From assembly GCA_910586435.1 (NCBI GenBank), contig CAJUGT010000005.1, forward strand, positions 1 through 52,607: a DNA stretch of 52,607 nt, in the 5' to 3' direction. Under the pieces are notes generated by a model, which saw nothing but the letters and a program-made list of their open reading frames with translations, was not told the origin of the DNA and ran no database searches. Shown one piece after another: positions 1-8,980 of this stretch. Origin of the DNA: an uncultured Acetatifactor sp. (GTDB taxonomy: Bacteria > Bacillota > Clostridia > Lachnospirales > Lachnospiraceae). Position numbers and translations under genes: made by a program. Each line of letters opens with the position of its first letter. Within the stretch, counting starts at the first letter, position 1.

Positions 1-612
1 GATAAGAACTGTCTCGTCTGCCGTATTGATATTTACCAATCCCTTCCCCTGTTCCGAATCGGACTTGACGCCGCTCCAGGAACCAATGCCGCCCAGGGCT
101 CCGTATACCGGCCAATCGCCTGCCATGTCCTCTCCTTCCGCCGGGAAATACAGCATCTGGCCGTCACAAACCCAATCCGCCAGATTCAAAGCCTGCCGCA
201 GAGCATCTTCCGTAAACCCTCCCGCCGCTAAAAGCGCATCTTCCACACGACTTTCCCCAGGAAGCGATACCACACCCGGATTCATCACTGCGCCGCACAC
301 ATAGACACGTATCAGCGTATCTTCCTGTTCCCGTCCCGCTATCCGTTCCCCTTCTGCCTGCTCCAGCGCCTTTCTCTCCGAAATATCTCCCTGCTTTGGT
401 GAATATTTCTCCCCTACCAGGGCGCCTGCCCCGGGTGCTTCTACATGCAGAACATCAGAATGTTGAAAACTTTCCTGTCCGCCTGCGGAACCAATCATTA
501 TGGTATCCCCGCCATAACCACAGCCATACATCGGAGCAAACAAAAGTAAGCTGCCCAGAGCAGCCAAAATTAACATTTTAATGCGCTTTATCATCTTCAG
601 AAAATTCATCAT
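1..612 (-). CDS. comEA: ComEA-like competence protein, 3' end outside window
   Basis: Partial gene: 204 codons from the start run off base 1. In Gram-positives ComEA is a membrane-anchored DNA receptor that passes double-stranded DNA to the ComEC channel. Seen: a basic start and hydrophobic anchor (residues about 5-30), a low-complexity stretch, an SLBB-type domain beginning RVYVCGAVMNPGVV (about 103-116), then VNINTAD at the truncated end, the opening of the helix-hairpin-helix DNA-binding domain. Order and motifs fit ComEA. Two adjacent ATG codons (612 and 609) follow AGAGAGG; either may be used. No comEC is visible because the downstream side lies outside the window. Confidence 0.85.
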   Translation of the reverse strand, partial: MMNFLKMIKRIKMLILAALGSLLLFAPMYGCGYGGDTIMIGSAGGQESFQHSDVLHVEAPGAGALVGEKYSPKQGDISERKALEQAEGERIAGREQEDTLIRVYVCGAVMNPGVVSLPGESRVEDALLAAGGFTEDALRQALNLADWVCDGQMLYFPAEGEDMAGDWPVYGALGGIGSWSGVKSDSEQGKGLVNINTADETVLI

Positions 613-797
613 AGTCCCTCTCTTTCTATTTAATAGAAGTCACTTTAATAGAAGTCAAGGGATTGCCTCTCTATGCTGACTCATTTTATTGTAAAGGAAT
701 TGCAGGATTTTTACAAGGAATTTTTCAAAAACTTATGCCATTTTTATTATTTCCGAATATACCTCCACAAGTCATATGTATACAGTATAACTGCTTT

Positions 798-842
798 TGG
801 CCAGGGAGCAAACATATGTTGAAACATCTCACTCCCTGGCCA
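798..842. terminator. Stem-loop between comEA and the DMT gene
   Basis: Perfect 11-bp inverted repeat TGGCCAGGGAG (798-808) and its complement (832-842) with a 23-nt loop. It lies downstream of the minus-strand DMT transporter gene. No clear U-tract follows on either strand, so it may be a weak or factor-dependent terminator or an RNA-stabilising hairpin. The rest of 613-871 shows nothing else. Confidence 0.4.
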
Positions 843-871
843 GAAACAAGTCTCTCTATTCTTTTATGTCA

Positions 872-1303
872 TCATTTCCACTTAAAGATAACAATCCCAG
901 CCACAGCAATGGCCATGCCCAACGCTTTTCTCCACTCCCAAGGCTGTTTCTCCACACCAAATAATCCCAGCAATTCAATCACATAGGCCACCGCAAGCTG
1001 TGCTACCACAATCAGCATTACCGCCCGGGCCGGGCCCAGCATATCCATGCTCTTGATGACAGTATAGGTAATAAATGCTCCGATGGCGCCCCCAAGCAGC
1101 ATATATTTCGGCTCCACCCGGAATACCTGCATCAGATTGCTTCTGTCCACACAAAGCCATGCCCCAAGACATACCACAAGCGCTGTCAATTGTACGAAAG
1201 CACTGGCCGCCCAGGTACTTGATGCCTTAGTCACCTGTGTGTTGAATACTCCCTGAATACTCATCAGAGCTCCTGAAATCAACGCAATAAAAAGTCCAAT
1301 CAT
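872..1303 (-). CDS. DMT superfamily transporter, DUF606/YdcZ type
   Basis: A 143-residue, very hydrophobic protein with about five membrane segments. The start MIGLFIALISGALMSIQGV and the glycine-rich second half match the DUF606 (YdcZ) family of small drug/metabolite transporters, which occur as five-helix halves that presumably dimerise. The substrate is unknown. The start at 1303 is preceded by AAGGAG. It has its own leader with a long inverted repeat that would pair the start codon (see the leader entry), so it is probably transcribed alone. Downstream lies a stem-loop, then comEA. Family assignment is good; function is open. Confidence 0.8.
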   Translation of the reverse strand: MIGLFIALISGALMSIQGVFNTQVTKASSTWAASAFVQLTALVVCLGAWLCVDRSNLMQVFRVEPKYMLLGGAIGAFITYTVIKSMDMLGPARAVMLIVVAQLAVAYVIELLGLFGVEKQPWEWRKALGMAIAVAGIVIFKWK

Positions 1304-1430
1304 AGGAACCGCCTTTCTCCTTGTTCGGAAACGGTTCTTTCCTCCCCGGCCCCGCAGTCAAACTCCCACAATCCGGTTCCGAAATACAACCGCCCTTTTG
1401 TTTCCTTATGCAGTATGTCCTATGATTGGA
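1295..1430 (-). promoter_or_regulatory. Structured 5' leader of the DMT transporter (start-codon-masking helix)
   Basis: The minus-strand leader has a perfect 13-bp complement: TCCAATCATAGGA (1430-1418) pairs with TCCTATGATTGGA (1307-1295), which contains the start ATG (1303-1301). Nested inside is a 7-bp helix, TTCGGAA (1383-1377) with TTCCGAA (1330-1324). A -10 TATAAT lies at 1438-1433, so transcription would start within the 5' arm and leave roughly ten of the 13 pairs. I do not recognise a known riboswitch class. Confidence 0.4.
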
Positions 1431-1507
1431 AAATTATACACTCCTTATCCAGCGCCAAATGTCTGGCAAAGCACGGCGCCGGCTCATGATTCCCGGCAAT
1501 AAAGCCC

Positions 1508-2902
1508 TCATCTGCGAATCTGTATGGAAATCGTATTCTCCAGTTCTTCTACCAGTTCCGTCACATCCGCCCCATTCCATACCCTGGAGAAAAGCCCTTC
1601 CAGTCTCACCCAGAAATTGGCCGTTTCCATCATCTTAGGCAATGGCACACTATGGGCGTATTCCTCCTTAAAAACCTGTAAGTCAAAATCATCGGCATCC
1701 GCATTCACATTTGCCGACACCCTTCCTGTTCTGCTGTAAAGCGTGTCTGCGCACTCATCCACCAGATATGCCGCAAACTCATTGGCCAACCCTTTGTGCT
1801 GAGAATATCCGTTTATGGCAACCACATTTGTAACAGACATAGAACGGCCTTTTAATGTGCTATTAACATCAGGCATGGGCGCAATTCCATATCCAAAGGC
1901 AAAACGTGCCTCCGCTTCCGCATCGGCCAGTTTTTTGGCCACATCGGTGGTGGCAATGGTAAACACAGTCTTTCCGTCACAAAAATCCTGAATCACCGAA
2001 TCATAATCCACCTTGTCCGATTCAATATAAAAAAATTGATTTAGATATTTATATACCTCCAAACACTGAATGGTCTCGGAATTGTTAATGTCAATACGAT
2101 TCGGATCGTCACCTGTGTCTCCGCCCACAATCATATAATTGCCCACAAACCAATAATTATATAAGATATCGGATACGTCCCACTTCATAATCCCTTCCAC
2201 CGCCAGGGGCGTATCGAAAGTTTCCGCTAAACGCAATACGTCCTCCATTGTGGCGGGAAGCGCGTTTCTGAAATATTCCTCCGTTTTCACCGCAAGCAAT
2301 TCCTCATCTATGGCAATCCCCTCTGGGTTTTCCTCGGGATCATCCCCCACCTGGCCTGCGTTCAGCAGATCCTTCATTGCGCTCTGGGCCGCCCATTCCT
2401 CCAGATAAGACCTGTTATAGACAAGGGCGCTGGTCTCAAAAAACAAAGGATACCCCACCAGCTTGTCCTGATATGTCGCCGCCGCCATGGCCGCAGGGGG
2501 AAAATTCTGTTCATTGCAGACCCCCGCCGCATCCTGAATACGTGTGGCAAGCCCTGCCAAATACGCCTTTTCCAATGAATCATGGCTCACAATATAAGCA
2601 TCCGGCATTTGGCCGGAATGCAGTGAAGCCTCATAAATGGCTTCCAGATATTCATTCTCGGAAACCAGCTCCGGAAGTACACGCACTCCCTCTCTCTCCC
2701 CAAAAGCAACGGCGGCACTGTTAATAAAATTCGTCAATGCCTCATCGGAATACCAAAAATGAATGGTTTCCTTCTCTCTGAACAATGATATGGGAGTCTC
2801 CAATTCTTCCCCATCCCTCAGGCTCACCAGACTTCCACAGAAAACAGAAGCAGCCATTCCCAACACGGCTGCCACTGCAATTAATCTTTCTTTCAAACGC
2901 AT
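1508..2902 (-). CDS. Extracellular solute-binding protein, family 1
   Basis: A 464-residue ABC-type substrate-binding protein resembling the sugar-binding (maltose-binding-like) family: N-terminal hydrophobic segment (about 6-28), then IHFWYSDEALTNFINSAA and later blocks such as YPLFFETSALVYNRSYLEEW typical of this fold. The SVFCG sequence is a poor lipobox, so anchoring is uncertain. The start ATG lies two bases after the argD stop, with GGGAG upstream, so it is translated from the arginine operon. No permease or ATPase genes are nearby, leaving the transporter partner unknown. The ligand cannot be read from sequence; the position suggests, but does not show, a link to amino acid metabolism. 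Confidence 0.8.
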   Translation of the reverse strand: MRLKERLIAVAAVLGMAASVFCGSLVSLRDGEELETPISLFREKETIHFWYSDEALTNFINSAAVAFGEREGVRVLPELVSENEYLEAIYEASLHSGQMPDAYIVSHDSLEKAYLAGLATRIQDAAGVCNEQNFPPAAMAAATYQDKLVGYPLFFETSALVYNRSYLEEWAAQSAMKDLLNAGQVGDDPEENPEGIAIDEELLAVKTEEYFRNALPATMEDVLRLAETFDTPLAVEGIMKWDVSDILYNYWFVGNYMIVGGDTGDDPNRIDINNSETIQCLEVYKYLNQFFYIESDKVDYDSVIQDFCDGKTVFTIATTDVAKKLADAEAEARFAFGYGIAPMPDVNSTLKGRSMSVTNVVAINGYSQHKGLANEFAAYLVDECADTLYSRTGRVSANVNADADDFDLQVFKEEYAHSVPLPKMMETANFWVRLEGLFSRVWNGADVTELVEELENTISIQIRR

Positions 2903-2904
2903 CC

Positions 2905-4095
2905 TTAACTCCCAATGGAATCATCCAAAATCTCAATCATCTCATCTATATTTTCCTTTGATATAATAAGGGGGGGCACCAGACGAATCATATTCGAGCC
3001 CGCATTGATGATAACCAGCCCCCGCTCCATGGCAGCATGTATCATATCTCCCACAGGGCGGTCAAAAACCAGTCCCTGCATAAGCCCCATCCCACGGCGT
3101 TCCAAGATACACCCATGCCGGCCCATCAATTCTTCCAGCCGCTCTTCCAGATAAGGCGTCACTTCCCTTACATGTTCTATTATATGGTTCTTTTCAAATA
3201 AATCAAGTACTTTTTCAATCGCTGCGCATGCCAACGGATTTCCGCCGTAAGTCGTGCCGTGATCGCCGGCCGCCAGGGAACTCTTTCCCACCTTCTCAGT
3301 CATCAGAAACGCTCCCACAGGCACACCGCAGCCAAGAGCTTTCGCCGTGGTCATAATATCGGGCTTCACGCCATAGCGCTGCCATGCGTACATATATCCC
3401 GTTCTGCCCATACCGCACTGAATTTCGTCTAAAATCAACAGAATATCACGTTCTTCACAAAGAGCCTTTACCTCTTTCAGGAAATTTTCTTTTGCGGGAC
3501 GCAATCCCCCTTCTCCCTGAACAGTCTCCATGATTATGGCGCAGGTCTTATCCGTCACCTGTCCCAATACGCTTTCCATATCGTTCAGTTCCGCAAATCG
3601 GATGTTGCCAATCATAGGTTCAAAAGCTTCACGATACTTGGGATTTCCTGTCACTGACAACGCTCCCATGGTTCTGCCGTGAAAGGAATGGTTCATGGCA
3701 ATGATTTCATGATCTGTCCTTCCATCTTTTAAGAAAGCGTATTTTCTTGCCGCCTTAATGGCGCCTTCCACAGCTTCCGCGCCGGAATTGGTAAAAAATA
3801 CTCTGTCCATCCCGGAAACTTCCTTCAGTTTCCGAGCCGCATTGACAGCAGGCACGTTATAAAAATAATTGGATGTATGAATCAATTTATCAATTTGCCC
3901 TTTCAGGGCATTGTCATATTCTTCATTGTGATACCCCAACGCGAATACGGCTATGCCTGCCACAAAATCCAGGTATCTTTTTCCTTCCATATCGTACAGG
4001 AAGACACCTTCCCCCTTGTCAAAAACAATCTGATAACGATTGTATGTATGAAGAAGCACACTCTCCGCCTCTTCAATATATTCCCGCATATTCAT
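2905..4095 (-). CDS. argD: Acetylornithine aminotransferase
   Basis: PLP-dependent class III aminotransferase; converts N-acetylglutamate semialdehyde and glutamate to N-acetylornithine and 2-oxoglutarate. Seen: NSGAEAVEGAIKAARK (PLP phosphate region), SFHGRTMGALS, ILDEIQCGMGRTG, and the Schiff-base lysine in TTAKALGCG (about residue 252). Length (about 396) is normal. Three in-frame ATGs lie close together; 4095 has AAAGGA at seven bases, whereas 4101 would be only one base from it. Fifth arginine gene of the operon; a 53-bp direct repeat separates it from argB, and the solute-binding protein gene follows after two bases. Confidence 0.95.
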   Translation of the reverse strand: MNMREYIEEAESVLLHTYNRYQIVFDKGEGVFLYDMEGKRYLDFVAGIAVFALGYHNEEYDNALKGQIDKLIHTSNYFYNVPAVNAARKLKEVSGMDRVFFTNSGAEAVEGAIKAARKYAFLKDGRTDHEIIAMNHSFHGRTMGALSVTGNPKYREAFEPMIGNIRFAELNDMESVLGQVTDKTCAIIMETVQGEGGLRPAKENFLKEVKALCEERDILLILDEIQCGMGRTGYMYAWQRYGVKPDIMTTAKALGCGVPVGAFLMTEKVGKSSLAAGDHGTTYGGNPLACAAIEKVLDLFEKNHIIEHVREVTPYLEERLEELMGRHGCILERRGMGLMQGLVFDRPVGDMIHAAMERGLVIINAGSNMIRLVPPLIISKENIDEMIEILDDSIGS

Positions 4096-4116
4096 GTTCA
4101 TATCCTTTCTAACTTA

Positions 4117-4276
4117 AGTTCCGCAACAGACCTCAACAACCCCCCTGTCCTGGGAGAATTTCCTGACATATTCTGTCCGGAAATCCTCCCGGGCTTGACC
4201 GGTCTGTTGCTGTTTTTTAATCCAGTTCCGCAACAGACCTCAACAACCCCCCTGTCCTGGGAGAATTTCCTGACAT
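4117..4276. repeat. Palindromic intergenic repeat, 1.5 tandem copies (argB-argD)
   Basis: A 53-bp sequence starting AGTTCCGCAACAGACC occurs at 4117-4169 and again, identical, at 4224-4276 (period 107). The full copy (4117-4223) folds: CAACAGACC near the start pairs with GGTCTGTTG near the end, ending CTGTT and a T-run. Same family as 13273-13371 and 38954-39207. It lies inside the arginine operon. Confidence 0.8.
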
Positions 4277-4293
4277 GTTCATCATTTATGGTG

Positions 4294-5187
4294 TCAGTTT
4301 GGCAGTTCCCAATCTGTATCGTTTATAATTGCGGTTCCGATTCCCTGCCTGGTAAAAATTTCCAGCAGCAGACAGTGCGGAATCCTGCCGTCCAGTATGT
4401 GGACACGCTGTACGCCATTGCGGACAGCTGAAATACAACTGTTTAACTTGGGCAGCATACCGCCCCCGATAAATCCGTCGGACACCAGTTCCTCCGCCTG
4501 GTCCGCAGAGAGTCTGGAAATAAAGCTGGTCTTATCGTTAATGTCTTTATAAAGTCCTTCAATATCCGTGAGAAATGCCAGTTTTTCCGCGTTTACCGCC
4601 TTTGCCACCGCACAGGCCGCATCATCGGCATTGATATTATAAGTCTGAAATTTTTCGTCCAAACCTATGGGCGCCACAATGGGCAGGAAATCTTTCTCCA
4701 GCAAATCAAATAAAACCTTGGGATTTACATTGGTTATTTCCCCCACAAAACCAATGTCCTGCCCTTCGGCATATTTCTTCTCCACCTGTAACAAACCGCC
4801 GTCCTTGCCGCTGACTCCCACTGCTTTCACACCCAGTTCCTGAACCATGGTGACAAGATTCTTATTCACTTTGTTCAGTACCATTTCGGCTATTTCCATG
4901 GTCTCTTCATCAGTGACTCGCAATCCTCCCACAAATTTCGCTTCTTTTCCGACTTTGCCCACCCAGCGGCTGATTTCCTTGCCGCCTCCATGGACAATAA
5001 TCGGCTTGAACCCTACCAGTTTTAACAAAGTCACATCCTTTATGACATTTTTCTGCAATTCCTCATTGCTCATGGCGCTGCCGCCATATTTCACTACAAT
5101 AATTTTGCGGTTAAATCGTTGAATATAGGGAAGCGCCTCTATCAGTACCTCTGCTTTTTGCAGTACCTTTTCCATGTTCTTTTCCAT
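4294..5187 (-). CDS. argB: Acetylglutamate kinase
   Basis: Amino acid kinase family; phosphorylates N-acetylglutamate, the second step of arginine synthesis and a common point of arginine feedback. Seen: VVKYGGSAM (Lys about 33, phosphate binding), IVHGGGKEISRW (66-74) for substrate and ATP, and FLTDIEGLYKD in the C-terminal nucleotide region. 297 residues, usual length. The frame is open up to 5232, but ATG 5187 has AAAGGA six bases before it and matches the usual N-terminus, so it is preferred. Between argJ and argD in the same direction. Confidence 0.95.
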   Translation of the reverse strand: MEKNMEKVLQKAEVLIEALPYIQRFNRKIIVVKYGGSAMSNEELQKNVIKDVTLLKLVGFKPIIVHGGGKEISRWVGKVGKEAKFVGGLRVTDEETMEIAEMVLNKVNKNLVTMVQELGVKAVGVSGKDGGLLQVEKKYAEGQDIGFVGEITNVNPKVLFDLLEKDFLPIVAPIGLDEKFQTYNINADDAACAVAKAVNAEKLAFLTDIEGLYKDINDKTSFISRLSADQAEELVSDGFIGGGMLPKLNSCISAVRNGVQRVHILDGRIPHCLLLEIFTRQGIGTAIINDTDWELPN

Positions 5188-5287
5188 GTCTGTTCCTTTC
5201 TGCCATTGTGTTCCTTCTAAAGTAATCAGCACCGGTCTCCTGCTCCGTTCGCAGCAGTCCAGGCGGCTGCTAACCCGCTGTGTGCAT

Positions 5288-6514
5288 TTAACTTCTATAA
5301 TCAGCGTTAATTTTCACATAGTCGTAACTTAAATCACATCCCCATGCGGTAGCCTGCGCATCTCCCATATGCATATCCGCAAGAATCACAACTTCAGGTT
5401 CCGAGAGCACTTTAGTGGCCTCTTCTTCACTGTAATCACAGGCCACACCATCACCAAATATATGTATACTGCCGTTTTTTCCCTGAAAATAAAGGTCTAC
5501 CCTGTCGGGATTAAACTCCACACCGGAATACCCCAACGCACAGAGAATCCTTCCAAAATTCGCGTCATGGCCAAAAACCGCGGCTTTGGTCAGGGAAGAA
5601 CATATGACGGACTTGGCCAGAATTCTTGCGTCATCCTTTCGGGCAGCGCCAATCACTTTCGCCTCAATCAATGCTGTAGCGCCTTCCCCGTCCCCTGCCA
5701 TTTTCCTTGCCAGATATGTGGTGACAAAACGCAGCGCTTCGCGGAATTTATCATATTCTTCCCCTTCAGAAGTAATTTCCTCATTTTCGGCCAGGCCATT
5801 GGCCAATGCCAAAAGAGTATCATTGGTGCTGGTATCGCCGTCCACGGAAATCATGTTAAAAGAATCCACCACATCCTCACGCAGCGCTTTTTGCAGCATT
5901 TCCTTAGATATATTTACATCTGTGGTCAAAAATCCCAGCATGGTACACATATTGGGATGAATCATGCCAGAACCTTTACACATGCCGCCCAAGGTCACAT
6001 TTTTGCCCCCGATAACCACTTCCACCGCAATCTGCTTGGGCAATGTATCCGTGGTCATAATCGCTTTGGCAGCCTCCAAACCTGCTTCAAGACTGTGGGA
6101 CTTTGCCTCCGCCAGCTTTCGGATGCCTTCCCGCAGCCTGTCAGCGGGAAGCTGCATCCCTATGACTCCGGTGGATGCCACCAATACGGATTCTGTGGGT
6201 ATTCCCAACATTTCACCCGCATATTTGCTCTCCAGTTCACAACAGTCCATCCCCTGCCTGCCGGTACAGGCATTGGCAATGCCGGAATTGACCACCACTG
6301 CCTGGGCATAGGGAGATTCTTCTACAATTTTCTTATCCCAGAGCACCGGCGCTGCTTTTACCACATTGCTGGTAAAAGTCCCCGCCGCCACGCAGGGCAC
6401 GGTACTGTATACCATTGCCATATCCATACGATTCTTATATTTTATCCCTGCTTCCACACCTGCTGCCATAAATCCTTTTGCTGCGGTCACGCCGCCTTCC
6501 ACCTGCTTTATCAT
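5288..6514 (-). CDS. argJ: Glutamate N-acetyltransferase / amino-acid acetyltransferase (ArgJ)
   Basis: ArgJ self-cleaves and moves the acetyl group from N-acetylornithine to glutamate; some members also use acetyl-CoA. 408 residues. The cleavage site reads MCTMLG: Thr191 is the expected nucleophile, and the residue before it is Cys190 rather than the usual Ala. Other conserved blocks seen: GTFTSN, VVVNSGIANACTG, STGVIG and GKGSGMIHPN-type residues before the cleavage site. AGGAG precedes the ATG at 6514. Presence of ArgJ predicts the cyclic acetyl pathway; whether it is mono- or bifunctional is not decidable here. Confidence 0.95.
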   Translation of the reverse strand: MIKQVEGGVTAAKGFMAAGVEAGIKYKNRMDMAMVYSTVPCVAAGTFTSNVVKAAPVLWDKKIVEESPYAQAVVVNSGIANACTGRQGMDCCELESKYAGEMLGIPTESVLVASTGVIGMQLPADRLREGIRKLAEAKSHSLEAGLEAAKAIMTTDTLPKQIAVEVVIGGKNVTLGGMCKGSGMIHPNMCTMLGFLTTDVNISKEMLQKALREDVVDSFNMISVDGDTSTNDTLLALANGLAENEEITSEGEEYDKFREALRFVTTYLARKMAGDGEGATALIEAKVIGAARKDDARILAKSVICSSLTKAAVFGHDANFGRILCALGYSGVEFNPDRVDLYFQGKNGSIHIFGDGVACDYSEEEATKVLSEPEVVILADMHMGDAQATAWGCDLSYDYVKINADYRS

Positions 6515-6531
6515 ACTTTTCTCCTATTTTA

Positions 6532-6760
6532 AGTCGCTGCGCGACGGCACTAAAGGGTGAGGTTCCTTCGGCGCACACACAGGAGAGACAAATTTCATGA
6601 GACACTAAGTAGTGTCTCATGAAATTTGCTCTCGTGTACCTTCGCAACCCCACCTGTCCAGCGAAACATTTATCATAAATGGTTTGACATTTCCTAGCTG
6701 GACTATTCCAATCGCCATTTATGGCGATTTGTCCCGCAAGCGGGAACTTGTTCCCATAAT
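6532..6760. repeat. Cluster of palindromes between the GNAT gene and argJ
   Basis: This 240-bp intergenic stretch holds a perfect 18-bp hairpin (6589-6606 with 6611-6628, loop AAGT; flanking GAGAG/CTCTC extends it), CATTTATCATAAATG (6667-6681), CGCCATTTATGGCG (6713-6726), CCCGCAAGCGGG just after it, and GTCGCTGCGCGAC at the argJ end. No gene is seen. Confidence 0.65.
6703..6726. repeat. 24-nt element, copy 1 of 2
   Basis: A 24-base sequence ending in the palindrome CGCCATTTATGGCG is identical at 6703-6726 and 14182-14205. Read on minus it is the palindrome followed by ATTGGAATAG. Confidence 0.7.
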
Positions 6761-7222
6761 TTATTTGTTGAATTCGGTTATGTTCGCTTCGTTTAATGTA
6801 AAATCATAATAGTTCAGGTCTTCCCGTTTTGTCCAGCCAACCTGGTTCCAGAAGGCGTTTCCCACATCGTTTTTCGTAAACGCAATCAAGCTTACCTTAT
6901 TGATTCCTTCCACTTTCAGCGCATTCATGCAGTGAACCACCATGGCCTTGCCAATGCCATTCCTGCGATAATCCTCTCTGACACATACATGGTACAGGCA
7001 TCCCCGTCTTCCGTCATGTCCACAGAGAATTCCACCCACAATCGTCCCGTCTTCCGCCACGGCCACCACACTTGAACCCGGGTTCCTACACAGAAAACGT
7101 TCCACTCCCGCCCTTGAATCGTCAATACTGCGGATTCCAAAACCACGAATTGTCATCCACAACGCATACAATCCTTCATAATCTTCAATTTTCATGGGCC
7201 TGACTGTAAACGCTTTTTTCAT
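6761..7222 (-). CDS. GNAT family N-acetyltransferase (YpeA-like)
   Basis: 153 residues with a full GNAT core: VVAVAEDGTIVGGILCGHDG (beta strands), then the acetyl-CoA motif VREDYRRNGIGKAM (R-x-x-G-x-G/A) at about 88-101, and FWNQVGW near the end. The pattern of strand 4 and motif A resembles the YpeA group. Located between the AAA/PD-(D/E)XK gene and argJ in the arginine operon. One possibility is acetylation of glutamate or a related amino acid to prime the ArgJ cycle; protein or small-molecule acetylation elsewhere is equally possible. The ATG at 7222 directly follows AGGACAGGATAAAAGG. Confidence 0.8.
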   Translation of the reverse strand: MKKAFTVRPMKIEDYEGLYALWMTIRGFGIRSIDDSRAGVERFLCRNPGSSVVAVAEDGTIVGGILCGHDGRRGCLYHVCVREDYRRNGIGKAMVVHCMNALKVEGINKVSLIAFTKNDVGNAFWNQVGWTKREDLNYYDFTLNEANITEFNK

Positions 7223-7301
7223 CCTTTTATCCTGTCCTTTTATCTTGTTTTTTCTGTCCGCTCGATTTCATTGGACCCACGGCCAAAATCCAAAAAATCT
7301 C

Positions 7302-8885
7302 TTAAAAACTCATAGAGCATTCATATTTCTCAATCGTACATTCGTGAATCTTGGTTTTGGGATTATAATTGATTCCCACAAGCAGTATATCTCCTGTATA
7401 TCCTTCCACCCAGGAAACATACTGTTTTTCTTTGATTTGTTTGATTGCTCCCTCCGCAGTCTGATTCCACTTCAGCTCCACCACCAATGCCGGACGATTG
7501 ACACCTCTTTTGGGCAAGTACACCACATCAGCGAAACCTTTTCCTGACGGCAACTCCATCAAAGGATTCATATAATACGCCTTTGCGCTATAATAAGCCA
7601 TCAGCACAGTGCATGTCAGGGAATTTTCATTATGATACTTGAGCAAGGAAGCTGTCTCATCATGGATTACCGCCATTCCTTCCGCCACTGCCCGTCCGTC
7701 CAGTGCCCAAGTACTTTTCAATAGCAGTTCGGAACGGTTCAGAGCAGACATAATTCCCTGCCAATCAGCATCGTCTACCACATTTAAAAACTCCTGCATA
7801 ATCTCCTGGTTGGGTATAAATACTTCGTTTCTGACTTTATCATAAGTTAAATATCCAAGATGCACCAGAAGGGTTAATATATCATCCTTTGTAGTAAATG
7901 TAGTCATATCATTCTGAAACTTCCTGGGATTCACCTTACAATGTACGTTTCCAAGCATTTCAATGACTGCCTCTTTCAACCCATCAAAATTTCTGTCTAT
8001 ATAAACCTTCAATGCTTCATATGTTTCGGTTCCTGTCCAATAGCTTTGATATTCCCTCCATGTTAAGGCATCGGCAACAGACTTAGGATTATAGATATGA
8101 TAATTTCCCAGCTGATAACCATCATACCACTGATTCATTTCTTTCATATCCATATCATGCTTTTGACATTGTATTCGCACCTCTTCTTCTGTAAACCCAA
8201 AATATTCGCCCAAGTTTTTACAGTCTATCATCGAATATTCATGGAAAATATTTATGGCGGAATGTTCCCCGTATTTCTTAATTGGGAGAATTCCTGTCAT
8301 ATATGCCAGCTCCACATATTCTTGTCCTTTGAAAAGACCTCTGAGAAACTCCAGATATTCCTTCTGTAACTCCTCATATTCTTTCGCCATGCGAAATACA
8401 CAGTCCCATTCATCAATAACAAACACAAATCGCTTTCCTCTATGGGCGTAAATTTGCCTTAAAACTCCGGAAAGTCCATATTGATCTGCCTCAAAGCAAT
8501 CTCCATACTCCATCTTAAGTTCCTTCAACACTGCTTCCTGCATTTTGCTGATAAAAATAGGAAGATGTGTTTTATGAAACAGAAATTGCTGTACATCCAG
8601 CCGAATCACATCATGTTGATTCATATGAATCCGAGCGCTTTTCTCCGCCCCGATCGCAAGCCTCGAAAACAGTTCTTCAGAATTGCTCCCTTTGCTATAA
8701 TACGCCACAAGCATATCTGCCGCCATAGATTTTCCAAACCTTCTTGGACGGCTGACACACATATACTTCTGGTTTGTATTCAACACCCTGTTTGTATAGG
8801 AAATCAGCCTGCTTTTATCAACATAAATCATTGAATTCACCGCTTCGACAAAAGCTCTGTTTCCCGGATTTACATATATTCCCAT
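7302..8885 (-). CDS. AAA-ATPase-like / PD-(D/E)XK nuclease-domain protein
   Basis: 527 residues of the widespread two-domain family seen in gut Firmicutes and Bacteroidetes. N-terminal AAA-like domain: FVEAVNSMIYVDKSRLI, a Walker-A-like SRPRRFGKSMA (about 44-54) and a Walker B FVFVIDEWD (about 153-161). C-terminal PD-(D/E)XK remnant: FADVVYLP followed by VVELKW, with D and E-x-K placed as in the nuclease fold. Cellular role of the family is not established; anti-phage or mobile element links have been suggested. GGAG precedes ATG 8885. Its position between argC and the GNAT is not explained by arginine synthesis. Confidence 0.8.
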   Translation of the reverse strand: MGIYVNPGNRAFVEAVNSMIYVDKSRLISYTNRVLNTNQKYMCVSRPRRFGKSMAADMLVAYYSKGSNSEELFSRLAIGAEKSARIHMNQHDVIRLDVQQFLFHKTHLPIFISKMQEAVLKELKMEYGDCFEADQYGLSGVLRQIYAHRGKRFVFVIDEWDCVFRMAKEYEELQKEYLEFLRGLFKGQEYVELAYMTGILPIKKYGEHSAINIFHEYSMIDCKNLGEYFGFTEEEVRIQCQKHDMDMKEMNQWYDGYQLGNYHIYNPKSVADALTWREYQSYWTGTETYEALKVYIDRNFDGLKEAVIEMLGNVHCKVNPRKFQNDMTTFTTKDDILTLLVHLGYLTYDKVRNEVFIPNQEIMQEFLNVVDDADWQGIMSALNRSELLLKSTWALDGRAVAEGMAVIHDETASLLKYHNENSLTCTVLMAYYSAKAYYMNPLMELPSGKGFADVVYLPKRGVNRPALVVELKWNQTAEGAIKQIKEKQYVSWVEGYTGDILLVGINYNPKTKIHECTIEKYECSMSF

Positions 8886-8980
8886 ACACCTTCTCCTCAG
8901 CCCCTGTCTCCGTCTTTATGACAGTTCCCGCCGCCATCGCCAGGTTGCTTTATCAGTCGCCCCGGAACAAATCCCCCAAA

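Noticed and set aside
5369..6532. 387-residue plus-strand frame opposite argJ
   Set aside because: Antisense shadow of argJ, rich in Cys/His/Phe with no family features or start site.
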